From Leptotrichia sp. oral taxon 498 (lineage in GTDB: Bacteria > Fusobacteriota > Fusobacteriia > Fusobacteriales > Leptotrichiaceae), in contig NZ_CP016753.1 in assembly GCF_002240055.1 (NCBI RefSeq), positions 1,798,001 through 1,862,000 on the forward strand: DNA of 64,000 nt, given 5' to 3'. The first letter of the stretch is position 1. Each line of letters begins with the position of its first letter. A model generated the notes under the pieces. That model did not search any database and was not told where the DNA came from. It saw only the letters and a program-made list of their open reading frames with translations. Made by a program: the position numbers and the translations under genes. Shown here piece by piece: positions 37,200 to 46,024 of the stretch.

Positions 37200-38795
37200 A
37201 TGAAAAAATTGACAAAAGATTTAGAAAAACTGGGGATAGTAAATGTATCAAAAATTTACAGAAATTTGAAACCTGCTGAACTTGTTGAACATGCGTTAAG
37301 GAGAAAAGAAGGAACTTTGTCTGAAACTGGCGCTTTGGTTGTGCGAACTGGAAAATACACAGGACGCTCGCCTAAGGACAAATATATAGTTGATACTTCA
37401 CAAATTCACGATAAAATTGCTTGGGGAGATGTGAATAAACCTATTGAAAAGCAAAAATTTGAATCTATTTATAATAAGTTAATTGCGTATTTACAAAACA
37501 GGGAAATATTTGTATTTGATGGGATGGCCGGAGCTGATCCAGCTTGCAGAAAAAAATTTAGAATTATAAATGAACGAGCAAGTCAAAATTTATTTATTCA
37601 TCAATTGTTAATCCGTCCAACTGAAGAGGAATTGAACGATTATGGACATGCTGATTTCACAATAATTGCAGCTCCTGGATTTAAATGCAATGCTAAAATT
37701 GATGGAATAAATTCATCAGCTGCAATAATTATTGACTATGAAGCAAAAGTTGGAATTATTTGTGGAACTGAGTATTCAGGAGAAATAAAAAAAAGTGTAT
37801 TTTCAATAATGAATTTTATAATGCCTGAAATCGATGTCTTACCTATGCACTGCTCTGCCAATATGGATCCTAAAACAGGAGAAACTGCAATATTTTTTGG
37901 ACTTTCGGGAACTGGAAAAACTACACTTTCCGCAGATCCCAACCGCAGATTAATTGGTGATGATGAACATGGTTGGTCGGATCACAGCATTTTTAACTTT
38001 GAAGGTGGATGTTATGCAAAGTGTATAAATCTTGATCCAAAACATGAACCAGATATTTTTAATGCTATAAAATTTGGAAGTTTAGTGGAAAATGTCGTGA
38101 TGAATCCTAAAACTCGCGAATTTGATTTTTATGATAAAAGTTTAACTGAAAATACAAGAGTTGGTTATCCAATTGATCATATAAGAAATGCTCAAATTCC
38201 AGGAATTGGAGGAATTCCTAATGTTATAATATTTTTGACAGCGGATGCTTTTGGTGTTTTACCACCTATTTCTAGGCTTTCAAGAGATGCTGCTATTTAT
38301 CATTTTGTAACAGGATTCACTTCTAAATTAGCTGGAACTGAACGTGGAATTACAGAACCACAACCTACGTTTTCAACTTGTTTTGGAGAACCGTTTATGC
38401 CACTTGATCCATTTGTTTATGCTGAAATGTTAGGAAAAAAAATAGAATTGCATAATACAAAAGTATTTCTGATAAATACAGGATGGTCTGGAGGTCCATA
38501 TGGTGTGGGTAGCCGTATAAATTTGAAATATACAAGAGCGATGGTTACTGCAGCATTAAGTGGGGAATTGGATGAAGTGGAATATAGACATGATGATATT
38601 TTTAATGTAGAAATTCCACAATATTGTCCAAATGTTCCAAGCGAGTTATTAAATCCTGTAGACACTTGGGCAAATAAAGAAGCATACGGGGCTGCTGCAA
38701 AAAAATTGGCAAAAATGTTTAGAGAAAATTTTGCAACAAAATATCCGCATATGCCAGAGCATATTGTAAACGCTGGACCAGCATTTTTTGAATAA
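37200..38795 (+). CDS. pckA: Phosphoenolpyruvate carboxykinase (ATP)
   Basis: This 531-residue ATP-type PEPCK interconverts oxaloacetate plus ATP with PEP, CO2 and ADP. It shows RTGKYTGRSPKDKYIV at the N-terminus, the kinase-1a P-loop FFGLSGTGKTTLSADPNR, the metal/oxaloacetate-binding HGWSDHSIFNFEGGCYAK and NTGWSGGPYG. Length is typical. GGAGGAAG lies 5 bases before ATG 37200. In fermenting Fusobacteria and succinate producers this enzyme often runs towards oxaloacetate; here the downstream oad genes suggest oxaloacetate is also drained by decarboxylation. Confidence 0.98.
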   Translation: MKKLTKDLEKLGIVNVSKIYRNLKPAELVEHALRRKEGTLSETGALVVRTGKYTGRSPKDKYIVDTSQIHDKIAWGDVNKPIEKQKFESIYNKLIAYLQNREIFVFDGMAGADPACRKKFRIINERASQNLFIHQLLIRPTEEELNDYGHADFTIIAAPGFKCNAKIDGINSSAAIIIDYEAKVGIICGTEYSGEIKKSVFSIMNFIMPEIDVLPMHCSANMDPKTGETAIFFGLSGTGKTTLSADPNRRLIGDDEHGWSDHSIFNFEGGCYAKCINLDPKHEPDIFNAIKFGSLVENVVMNPKTREFDFYDKSLTENTRVGYPIDHIRNAQIPGIGGIPNVIIFLTADAFGVLPPISRLSRDAAIYHFVTGFTSKLAGTERGITEPQPTFSTCFGEPFMPLDPFVYAEMLGKKIELHNTKVFLINTGWSGGPYGVGSRINLKYTRAMVTAALSGELDEVEYRHDDIFNVEIPQYCPNVPSELLNPVDTWANKEAYGAAAKKLAKMFRENFATKYPHMPEHIVNAGPAFFE

Positions 38796-38803
38796 ATATA
38801 AAA

Positions 38804-38886
38804 AGACAGTTTAGTAAAATTCAAGCTACTTTTGTATAAATATATAATTTTTTAATTTAAAAAGTTTGAGTGTGCTATAACTGTCT
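38804..38886 (+). terminator. Long-range hairpin between pckA and oadA
   Basis: AGACAGTT (38804-38811) pairs with AACTGTCT (38879-38886), and further AT-rich stems (CTTTT...AAAAG) fold inside. It could be a weak terminator or attenuator that separates or balances pckA and the oad operon. It lacks a clean T-run. Confidence 0.4.
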
Positions 38887-38926
38887 GTTTTAAAAATTTG
38901 TTTACTAAACTAAAAGGAGGATTTTT

Positions 38927-40321
38927 ATGAAAGTAAAAATAACAGAAACATCACTACGAGATGGACACCAATCGCTTATGGCAACCAGAATGACAACTGC
39001 CGAAATGCTTCCAATCATAGAAACTATGGACAAAGTTGGATATTATGCAATGGAAGTTTGGGGTGGTGCCACTTATGATGCAGAAATTAGGTTTTTGCAT
39101 GAAGATCCTTGGGAAAGACTCAGAGAAATTAGAAAAAGAGCAAAAAATACTAAATTGCAAATGCTTTTAAGAGGGCAAAATTTATTAGGATATAGACATT
39201 ATGCTGACGATGTTGTTGAAAAATTTGTAAAATTTTCAATAAAAAATGGTATTGATATTATTCGTACTTTTGACGCATTAAATGATACAAGAAATATCAG
39301 AAAAGTTGTGGAAAGTACCAAAAAATATGGTGGAGATAGTCAACTTGCAATTTGTTATACAATAAGTCCTGTTCACACAATAGAATATTACAAAAAATTG
39401 GCACTTGAAATGCAAAATATGGGAGCAGATTCCATTGCAATAAAAGATATGTCAGGAATTTTGCTGCCAGACGTTGCTTATAAACTTGTAAGTGAACTAA
39501 AAAGTATTTTAAAAATTCCACTTGAGTTACATACTCACGAAACAGCTGGAATGGCTGAAATGAGTGTTTTGAAAGCTATTGAAGCTGGCGTAGATATTGT
39601 AGATACTGCAATTTCACCTTTTGGTGGAGGAACATCGCAGCCACCTACAGAATCACTTGTAAGAGCACTGCAAAAAACAAAATACGATACAGAATTAAAT
39701 CTTGAATTTTTAAAAGAAGTGGCAGAATATTTTAAGCCAATAAGAAAAAAATATATTGACAATGGATTTTTAAATCCAAAAGCTTTGGAAATAGAACCTA
39801 ATATCGTGGAATATCAATTGCCTGGCGGGATGCTCTCAAATTTGTTGTCCCAGCTAAAATCACAAAATGCTCAGGATAAATATGAGGAAGTTCTCAGGGA
39901 AATTCCTAAAGTTCGTAAAGATTTAGGTTATCCACCATTGGTTACTCCTATGAGTCAAATGGTTGGAACTCAAGCTGTATTTAATGTTTTAACTGGAAAA
40001 AGATACCAAATGGTTCCAAGAGAAATTAAAGATTATGTAAGAGGAATGTATGGGAAACCTCCTGTTCCAATTTCTGATGAAATAAAAAAAATCATAATTG
40101 GAAATGAAAAAATATTTACAGGAAGACCTGCTGATCTGTTAAAAAATGAATATGACACAATGAAAAAGGAAATTGGAAATTTAGCAAAATCTGATGAAGA
40201 TGTTTTAACTTATGCATGTTTTCCACAAATTGCAAGAGACTATTTAGAAAAAAAATATTCAGAAGAAAAAACTCAAAATAAAGAAAAAATTGAAATTCAT
40301 AATATTAATGTAATTTTTTAA
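38927..40321 (+). CDS. oadA: Oxaloacetate decarboxylase alpha subunit, carboxyltransferase domain
   Basis: This 464-residue protein holds the carboxyltransferase (DRE-TIM/HMGL-like) domain: TSLRDGHQSLMATR at residues 7-20, EVWGGATYDAE, LLRGQNLLGYRHY, IAIKDMSGIL and LHTHETAGMA (metal-binding His). It moves CO2 from oxaloacetate to biotin. It ends without the C-terminal biotin domain; that domain is a separate gene (40754-41134) in this operon. AGGAGG precedes ATG 38927. Pyruvate carboxylase subunit B is the close alternative, but the OadG and OadB neighbours decide for the decarboxylase. Confidence 0.95.
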   Translation: MKVKITETSLRDGHQSLMATRMTTAEMLPIIETMDKVGYYAMEVWGGATYDAEIRFLHEDPWERLREIRKRAKNTKLQMLLRGQNLLGYRHYADDVVEKFVKFSIKNGIDIIRTFDALNDTRNIRKVVESTKKYGGDSQLAICYTISPVHTIEYYKKLALEMQNMGADSIAIKDMSGILLPDVAYKLVSELKSILKIPLELHTHETAGMAEMSVLKAIEAGVDIVDTAISPFGGGTSQPPTESLVRALQKTKYDTELNLEFLKEVAEYFKPIRKKYIDNGFLNPKALEIEPNIVEYQLPGGMLSNLLSQLKSQNAQDKYEEVLREIPKVRKDLGYPPLVTPMSQMVGTQAVFNVLTGKRYQMVPREIKDYVRGMYGKPPVPISDEIKKIIIGNEKIFTGRPADLLKNEYDTMKKEIGNLAKSDEDVLTYACFPQIARDYLEKKYSEEKTQNKEKIEIHNINVIF

Positions 40322-40374
40322 AAAATATTCAAATATAATTTGGATAAAGTTTTTTGAAAGGGATAATTTGAAAA

Positions 40375-40725
40375 ATGAAAAGTATTTTATTTGGAAATTC
40401 GGCTGTGTCATTTGGAGATGCAATTTATATTACTGTTGTAAGTATGTTAATTGTTTTTTTTATATTGCTGTTAATTTCGTTTGTATTATCATTTTTTAAA
40501 TATTTTTCAAATGAAAAAGATCAAAACACCATAAATGAAAAAATAAACGATATTAACACTTTAAAAAATTTAGAATCTGAAAATTTAAATACAAACGAAA
40601 AATTCAGTATTGAAAAAATAAAAGATGAAACAATGCTGGTAGCTTTATTGACAGCTCTTGTCGACGCATCTGAAAATAATAAAGATTGTGAAATAAAAGT
40701 AAAGAATATAAAAGAAATTAAATAA
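40375..40725 (+). CDS. oadG: Oxaloacetate decarboxylase gamma subunit
   Basis: This 116-residue protein has one N-terminal membrane helix (about residues 17-42) preceded by SFGDAIYITVVSML, then a charged linker and a short conserved-looking tail (AALL-like MLVALLTALVDASE). The small OadG subunit tethers OadA to the beta-subunit Na+ pump. AAAGGG lies about 15 bases before ATG 40375. Position between oadA and the biotin carrier fits sodium-pump operons of this group. Confidence 0.85.
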   Translation: MKSILFGNSAVSFGDAIYITVVSMLIVFFILLLISFVLSFFKYFSNEKDQNTINEKINDINTLKNLESENLNTNEKFSIEKIKDETMLVALLTALVDASENNKDCEIKVKNIKEIK

Positions 40726-40753
40726 AATTGAAATTCAAAGGGGTATGACAAGT

Positions 40754-41134
40754 ATGATTAAATTATATAAAATCAAAATTGGAGAAAAGGTTTATGAAGT
40801 GGAAGTGGAAACTGTTACTGAAAAAAAAGGTTCTATTTCAACTAATTCAAACTATGATCAAAAAATACAGGGAAAAAATGATTTTACACAAAATAAAATT
40901 AATAATTCTGTTGAAATCGGGGAACCGATAAAAGCCCCTATGCAAGGGCTTATTGTCGATATAAAAGTTGAAGCTGGACAAAAGGTAAAAACTGGAGATG
41001 AAATTGTAATTCTAGAAGCTATGAAAATGGAAAATCCTATCGTAGCTCCTAAAGATGGAACTATTAGCGCAATTAAAGTATCTAAGGGAGATAATGTAAA
41101 TTCTGATGATATTTTGGCAATATTATCTGAATAA
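40754..41134 (+). CDS. Biotin carboxyl carrier protein of the decarboxylase
   Basis: This 126-residue protein has a classic biotinyl domain: GEPIKAPMQGLIVDIKVEAG, then ILEAMKMENPIVAP, where Lys 91 in AMKM is the biotinylation site. An N-terminal strand region (KLYKIKIGEKVYEVEVE) and a flexible linker precede it. ATG 40754 is chosen since CAAAGGGG (40736-40743) is 10 bases before it; the in-frame ATG 40745 is too near. It carries CO2 between OadA and the OadB pump. The birA gene downstream makes its own biotinylation possible. Confidence 0.9.
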   Translation: MIKLYKIKIGEKVYEVEVETVTEKKGSISTNSNYDQKIQGKNDFTQNKINNSVEIGEPIKAPMQGLIVDIKVEAGQKVKTGDEIVILEAMKMENPIVAPKDGTISAIKVSKGDNVNSDDILAILSE

Positions 41135-41231
41135 ATTATTGCTTGAAATTTTATAAAATATTCTAATTTTATTAATTATAGCAATAATTTATTTTATAGA
41201 AAAATCTTTAAGGAAAGGAGTGGTTTTTAAT

Positions 41232-42350
41232 ATGGAATTACTAAAAATTCTTTATGGAACTACAGGACTGTCAATGATAACTGTAAAACAGATTATTATG
41301 ATAATAATTTCTTTAATTTTATTATATTTGGCAATAAAAAAACAATATGAACCTTATTTATTGCTTCCAATTTCTTTTGGAATGCTACTTGCAAATTTAC
41401 CCGCTGTGGCAAATGAAGGACTTATGGAAAAAGGAGGACTTTTATATTATTTGTACCAAGGGGTTAAACTTGGAATTTATCCGCCACTAATATTTTTGGC
41501 GATAGGTGCAAGTACTGATTTTGGACCTCTTATTGCAAATCCAAAAAGTTTGTTATTGGGCGCTGCAGCACAATTTGGTATTTTTATAGCATTTATTGGA
41601 GCAATTTTGCTTGGACTAACTGGAAAAGAAGCCGCTTCAATTGGAATTATTGGGGGAGCTGATGGACCAACTGCCATTTATTTGACGACAAAACTTGCAC
41701 CTCATTTATTGGGATCAATTGCTATTGCAGCTTATTCCTATATGGCTTTGGTACCAGTTATTCAGCCACCAATTATAAAACTGCTTACAACAAAAAAAGA
41801 AAGAATGGTTGAAATGACTCAACTTAGATTTGTAAGCCAAAAAGAAAAAATAATTTTTCCAATTGCAGTCACAATTATCGTAATTCTTTTAGTTCCATCA
41901 TCGGCTCCATTAATCGGAATGTTAATGTTAGGAAATCTTATAAAAGAAGTTGGAATAGTTTCAAATTTAGTTGAGCATGTGAAAGGAGCGCTATTATACT
42001 GTATTACAATAGTTTTGGGAATGACAGTTGGAGCAACTGCTAATGCAGAAAATTTTTTAAGTCTTACAACAATAAAAATTATTATTTTAGGATTAATTGC
42101 GTTTTCTTTTGGAACAGTTGGAGGTGTACTCTTTGGAAAGATAATGTATAAATTTACAAAAGGAAAAGTAAATCCGATGATTGGTGCGGCAGGAGTTTCA
42201 GCAGTTCCTATGGCAGCAAGAGTTGTTCAAAAGATAGGACAAGAAGAAAATCCACGAAATTTTTTATTGATGCACGCAATGGGACCGAATATTGCTGGTG
42301 TAATTGGTTCAGCTGTTGCTGCAGGAGTTCTTTTAATTATATTTAAATAA
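41232..42350 (+). CDS. oadB: Oxaloacetate decarboxylase beta subunit, Na+ pump
   Basis: This 372-residue integral membrane protein drives Na+ export by decarboxylating carboxybiotin. It shows about 9-10 hydrophobic helices, with FLAIGASTDFGPLIANPK, the signature IGIIGGADGPTAIYL (catalytic Asp) and GAAGVSAVPMAARVVQ. ATG 41232 is preferred: AAAGGAG (41214-41220) is 11 bases ahead, whereas GTG 41220 sits on it. It converts decarboxylation energy into a sodium gradient, a known trait of anaerobes fermenting citrate or dicarboxylates. Confidence 0.95.
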   Translation: MELLKILYGTTGLSMITVKQIIMIIISLILLYLAIKKQYEPYLLLPISFGMLLANLPAVANEGLMEKGGLLYYLYQGVKLGIYPPLIFLAIGASTDFGPLIANPKSLLLGAAAQFGIFIAFIGAILLGLTGKEAASIGIIGGADGPTAIYLTTKLAPHLLGSIAIAAYSYMALVPVIQPPIIKLLTTKKERMVEMTQLRFVSQKEKIIFPIAVTIIVILLVPSSAPLIGMLMLGNLIKEVGIVSNLVEHVKGALLYCITIVLGMTVGATANAENFLSLTTIKIIILGLIAFSFGTVGGVLFGKIMYKFTKGKVNPMIGAAGVSAVPMAARVVQKIGQEENPRNFLLMHAMGPNIAGVIGSAVAAGVLLIIFK

Positions 42351-42410
42351 TAAAATTTTGAATAAACAAAAAAAATAATGATGAATAAAGAGAAGGAAGC
42401 AAAGATAATT

Positions 42411-43166
42411 ATGAAAGAAAATAGAAAAAATGTAAAAATATATAAATTTGATGTAATTGATTCGACAAACGATTATTTGAGAAGAGAACATAATAACCAC
42501 GAGGAATTTGACGTTATTTCTGCTGGTATTCAAACACATAGTAAAGCTCGTAGAAATAACGATTGGGTTTCACTTGAAGGGATGGCTATGTTTAGTTTCT
42601 TTTTAAATGAAAGAAAAGAGATAAAAATGGAAGATTATTTTAAATTGCCATTACTTGCTGGACTTGCTGTAATAAAAGGATTAAAAAAAATTGAGGACTT
42701 GGATTACAAATTTAAATGGACAAATGATGTTTATTTGGAAAATAAAAAATTATGTGGAATTTTGATGGAAAAGGCGGATGATGTCTATATTGTAGGAATT
42801 GGTTTAAATGTAAATAATGTCTTGCCAGAATTTTTGGAAAGTAAGGCTATTTCATTGACTCAGACAAAAAACAAAAAATATGAAATTGATGAGATTATAA
42901 CAAATATTATTTATGAATTTAAAATATTATTTGAAAATTTAAAAAATGGATTTTGGGAAGAAATTTTAGAGCAAATTAACGAAATAAATTATTTGAAAGA
43001 TAAAAATATTGAATTAAAATTTGGAAATGAGATTGTTTCGGGAATTGCACAAAATATTAACAAAGATGGAGAAATTGAAATTTCAATTCCTCAAAATGAA
43101 AAACAAAAAAGTGTAATTAAAAGTTTTTCAGTTGGAGAAGTTTTTGAAAAAATTAAGATATTTTAA
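42411..43166 (+). CDS. birA: Biotin--[acetyl-CoA carboxylase] ligase
   Basis: This 251-residue monofunctional biotin protein ligase lacks the DNA-binding domain of E. coli BirA. It shows DVIDSTNDYLRR, ARRNNDWVSLEGMAMFSF (GRGRxxxW-like loop, here changed to ARRNNDW), KFKWTNDVYLENKKLCGILME and VGIGLNVNN. ATG 42411 follows AAGGAAG by 11 bases; the earlier in-frame ATG 42378 lacks a site. It closes the decarboxylase operon and can biotinylate the carrier. Confidence 0.9.
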   Translation: MKENRKNVKIYKFDVIDSTNDYLRREHNNHEEFDVISAGIQTHSKARRNNDWVSLEGMAMFSFFLNERKEIKMEDYFKLPLLAGLAVIKGLKKIEDLDYKFKWTNDVYLENKKLCGILMEKADDVYIVGIGLNVNNVLPEFLESKAISLTQTKNKKYEIDEIITNIIYEFKILFENLKNGFWEEILEQINEINYLKDKNIELKFGNEIVSGIAQNINKDGEIEISIPQNEKQKSVIKSFSVGEVFEKIKIF

Positions 43167-43172
43167 AAACAT

Positions 43173-43201
43173 TAACAAGGGGACCTTATGCCCCCTTGTT
43201 A
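43173..43201. terminator. GC-rich hairpin between convergent birA and hisIE
   Basis: TAACAAGGGG (43173-43182) pairs perfectly with CCCCTTGTTA (43192-43201) around a 9-base loop. It is the most GC-rich stem in the window. It lacks a strong T-run on the + strand, but its place between convergent operons fits a shared terminator. Confidence 0.6.
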
Positions 43202-43220
43202 TTCAATAAACTAAAATTTA

Positions 43221-43877
43221 TTATTTAGATTCTCCGCCCATTTTCTCCTGTTTAACTTTATGATCAACAACATGTCTTTTAGCTAGTTCATCTTTCACAT
43301 CTTGAATAGTAAGCCCTTGTTCAATCATTAAAACTAAAGTGTGATAATACAAATCTGCAATTTCATATCTCAATTCATCATTGTCATTATTTTTAGCCCC
43401 AATTATAACTTCTGTACATTCTTCTCCAACTTTTTTTAAAATTTTATCAAGCCCTTTTTCAAACAAATAAGTCGTATAAGATTTTTCATTTGGATTAACT
43501 TTTCTATCTTTTATCAATTCATAAAGTTTTTCAGGCGTAAAACTGCTATAATCTTCTGCTTCAAACAACGAGTTAAAAAAGCAGCTCTCAGCACCAGTAT
43601 GGCAAGCAGGCCCATCTTTTTTTACTTCCACAAGCAAAGCATCCGCATCACAATCATATTTTACTGAAACAACATGCTGATAATTCCCTGAAGTTTCCCC
43701 TTTTAGCCAAAGTTCTTGTCTACTTCTGCTAAAAAAGCAAGTTTTCTTATCTCTTAAAGTTATTTCAAGACTTTCTTTATTCATATATGCAAGTGTCAAT
43801 ACTTCTTTTGTATAATAATCCTGTATTATCGCAGGAACAAGCCCTTTTTCATCAAATTTTATTTGCTCTATATTCAT
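43221..43877 (-). CDS. hisIE: Phosphoribosyl-AMP cyclohydrolase / phosphoribosyl-ATP pyrophosphatase
   Basis: This 218-residue fusion performs histidine steps 2 and 3. The N-terminal HisI half shows VLTLAYMNKESL, CFFSRSRQELWLKGETSGN, the metal ligands YDCDADALL and GPACHTGAESCFF; the C-terminal HisE half shows KILKKVGEECTEVIIGAKN and ELRYEIADLYYHTLVLM. It is the last gene of the histidine cluster on the minus strand and faces birA. Confidence 0.95.
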   Translation of the reverse strand: MNIEQIKFDEKGLVPAIIQDYYTKEVLTLAYMNKESLEITLRDKKTCFFSRSRQELWLKGETSGNYQHVVSVKYDCDADALLVEVKKDGPACHTGAESCFFNSLFEAEDYSSFTPEKLYELIKDRKVNPNEKSYTTYLFEKGLDKILKKVGEECTEVIIGAKNNDNDELRYEIADLYYHTLVLMIEQGLTIQDVKDELAKRHVVDHKVKQEKMGGESK

Positions 43878-43971
43878 TTTTACCTCTTTTCTAAAATTAT
43901 TTATTTTAATATTTTAATTTTTCTCTCAATAAGTAAATATATTTTAAAATAAATCTTCCATTATCTTCCTT

Positions 43972-44292
43972 TTACACATAAATTACACTCCGTAAAATTT
44001 CTTCTTTTATTTCATCTTTATATTTCTGAACTTTTGGATTTTTAAATTTATACTCAAACATACTTTCATCAACTAAATCCACTTTTTTTTGAAAAATTTC
44101 TTCAAGTCTTTTGTGTAAATTACAAAAATTTTGATACATTCCCTTTTTAAATTCCATTTTTACAAGAATATCGATATCACTATTAGGAGTATCACTATTT
44201 TTAGAAAAACTACCAAAAAGTCCTAATTTTAAAATTGAATATTTCTTTTTATTAATCTCTTTTAATTTTTTTAAAATTTCTTCTTTTTTCAT
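43972..44292 (-). CDS. MNT-type minimal nucleotidyltransferase
   Basis: This 106-residue protein has the GLFGSFSKN-x-DIDILV pattern of minimal nucleotidyltransferases (catalytic Gly-Ser and paired Asp), then HKRLEEIFQKKVDLVDE. In MntA/HEPN toxin-antitoxin pairs, such proteins AMPylate and silence a HEPN RNase, but no HEPN gene is adjacent. It sits between hisF and hisIE, likely carried on the same transcript. It might be an orphan antitoxin or a standalone enzyme. Confidence 0.8.
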   Translation of the reverse strand: MKKEEILKKLKEINKKKYSILKLGLFGSFSKNSDTPNSDIDILVKMEFKKGMYQNFCNLHKRLEEIFQKKVDLVDESMFEYKFKNPKVQKYKDEIKEEILRSVIYV

Positions 44293-44340
44293 AATAATTT
44301 CCTCTTAGTTCATTTTCAAAATTTTTCTTATTAAAAAATA

Positions 44341-45096
44341 TCAAATTCTCATCTCAACACCATTACTCTTCAAATACTTTTTCAACTCCATAATTTCCAC
44401 TTCTTTAAAATGAAAAATCGAAGCTGCAAGTCCTGCATCAATTCCCGGAATTTTAAATAAATCTCTAAAATGCTCCATATTCCCAGCTCCACCTGATGCA
44501 ACTATTGGAATTGACAATTTTTTTGATAAAATTTCAAGTAATTCTAAGTCAAATCCATTTTTAACTCCGTCTGTGTCAATACTGTTTACAACAACTTCTC
44601 CAGCACCATTTTCCTGACCATTTACAAACCACTCTATTGCATCAATCCCAGTATTTTCTCTTCCACCTTTTGCAAAAACTTTAAATTTTCCATCAACTCG
44701 TTTTACATCGACTGACAAAACCACACATTGATCTCCATATTTTTTTGCAGCTCCTTCAATTAAGTTTGGATTTCTTATTGCTCCTGAATTGACACTCACT
44801 TTATCTGCCCCCGCTTTTAAAACTCTATCAAAATCATCCAGCGTATTTATCCCGCCACCAACAGTAAGCGGAATAAAAATTTGACTTGCCACTTCTTTCA
44901 AAATATCTGTAAACAAGCCTCTTTCCTCAAACGAAGCCGTAATATCATAAAAAACAAGCTCATCAGCCCCAGATTGATTGTAAAATTTAGCAAGCTCAAC
45001 TGGACTGTCAACTTCCTTTATCCCAGTAAAGTTCACACCTTTTACCACTTTCCCATTTCTCACATCAAGACATGGAATTATTCTTTTTGCAAGCAT
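44341..45096 (-). CDS. hisF: Imidazole glycerol phosphate synthase, cyclase subunit
   Basis: This 251-residue TIM-barrel cyclase starts MLAKRIIPCLDVRNGKVVKG (catalytic Asp at 11), then has PLTVGGGI, GADKVSVNSGA, VVLSVDVKR (second catalytic Asp) and IVASGGAG. With HisH it makes imidazole glycerol phosphate and AICAR from PRFAR and ammonia. It is 72 bases after hisA. Confidence 0.97.
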   Translation of the reverse strand: MLAKRIIPCLDVRNGKVVKGVNFTGIKEVDSPVELAKFYNQSGADELVFYDITASFEERGLFTDILKEVASQIFIPLTVGGGINTLDDFDRVLKAGADKVSVNSGAIRNPNLIEGAAKKYGDQCVVLSVDVKRVDGKFKVFAKGGRENTGIDAIEWFVNGQENGAGEVVVNSIDTDGVKNGFDLELLEILSKKLSIPIVASGGAGNMEHFRDLFKIPGIDAGLAASIFHFKEVEIMELKKYLKSNGVEMRI

Positions 45097-45168
45097 TCTT
45101 ATACCTACTTTCTTTGTTAAATTTATTTATTTAGTTTATCATAAATTTTCATACATAACTAAAAAATA

Positions 45169-45885
45169 TTATTTACTAATTTCTAAAACTTCCTCCAAAT
45201 CAAGATTTCCCGAATAAATCGCCTTTCCCACAATTGCTCCATAAATATGATTTTTGTTAAGCTCTTTAATCTCATCTAAAAATGTAATTCCGCCTGAAGT
45301 AATAATATCTGAATTAACTACTTTCGACAATTTTTTATAAATTTTAAGATTTGTACCATTTAACATTCCATCTTTTGAAATATCGGTATAAATTATTGTT
45401 TTCACACCTATATCCGATAATTTTTTGCAAAATTCAATTGAGTTCAATTCTACAGTTTCAGTCCATCCTTTAACCGCAACTTTCTCATCTTTCGCATCTA
45501 CAGAAACTGCAATTTTATCGCCATATTTTTTTACCATTTCCTTCAAAAATTCTTGATTTTCAACGGCAATCGTTCCTAAAATAACACGGTTTACTCCCAA
45601 TTCAATATATTTTTTTATTCTTTCTTCATCACGGATTCCACCACCAACTTGAACAAAAAAATCACTTTTTTCAACCAATTCTTTTATAACCTCATAATTT
45701 TTTGTATTCCCGTCTTTCGCTCCATCCAAATCCACAATATGAAGATTTTTTGAATTATTTTTATTAAAAAAGTCCAAAACTTCAACAGGATTTTTGAAAA
45801 ATACTTCCACTTGGTTGTAATCTCCTTGTTTTAATCTAACCGCCTGTCCGTTATGTAAATCTATCGCTGGAAAAATTTCTATCAT
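45169..45885 (-). CDS. hisA: Phosphoribosyl-formimino-AICAR-phosphate isomerase
   Basis: This 238-residue TIM-barrel isomerase begins IFPAIDLHNGQAVRL, with HIVDLDGAKDG, FVQVGGGIR, RVILGTIAVEN, YTDISKDGMLNG and ITSGGI. The catalytic Asp pair (D8 region and the IYTDIS Asp) is present. It catalyses the fourth histidine step. AGGAGAAAATAACT precedes the start. Confidence 0.97.
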   Translation of the reverse strand: MIEIFPAIDLHNGQAVRLKQGDYNQVEVFFKNPVEVLDFFNKNNSKNLHIVDLDGAKDGNTKNYEVIKELVEKSDFFVQVGGGIRDEERIKKYIELGVNRVILGTIAVENQEFLKEMVKKYGDKIAVSVDAKDEKVAVKGWTETVELNSIEFCKKLSDIGVKTIIYTDISKDGMLNGTNLKIYKKLSKVVNSDIITSGGITFLDEIKELNKNHIYGAIVGKAIYSGNLDLEEVLEISK

Positions 45886-46024
45886 AGTTATTTTCTCCTT
45901 TTATTTTTAAAATTTTTTATCATTTATTAAAATTTGAAATTTTTAACAATAATATTTAAGATAAAAATTCTTTTATTGAATTTTTATGTTGTTACTTTTA
46001 CAATGATTATTCATTTTTAAAATA

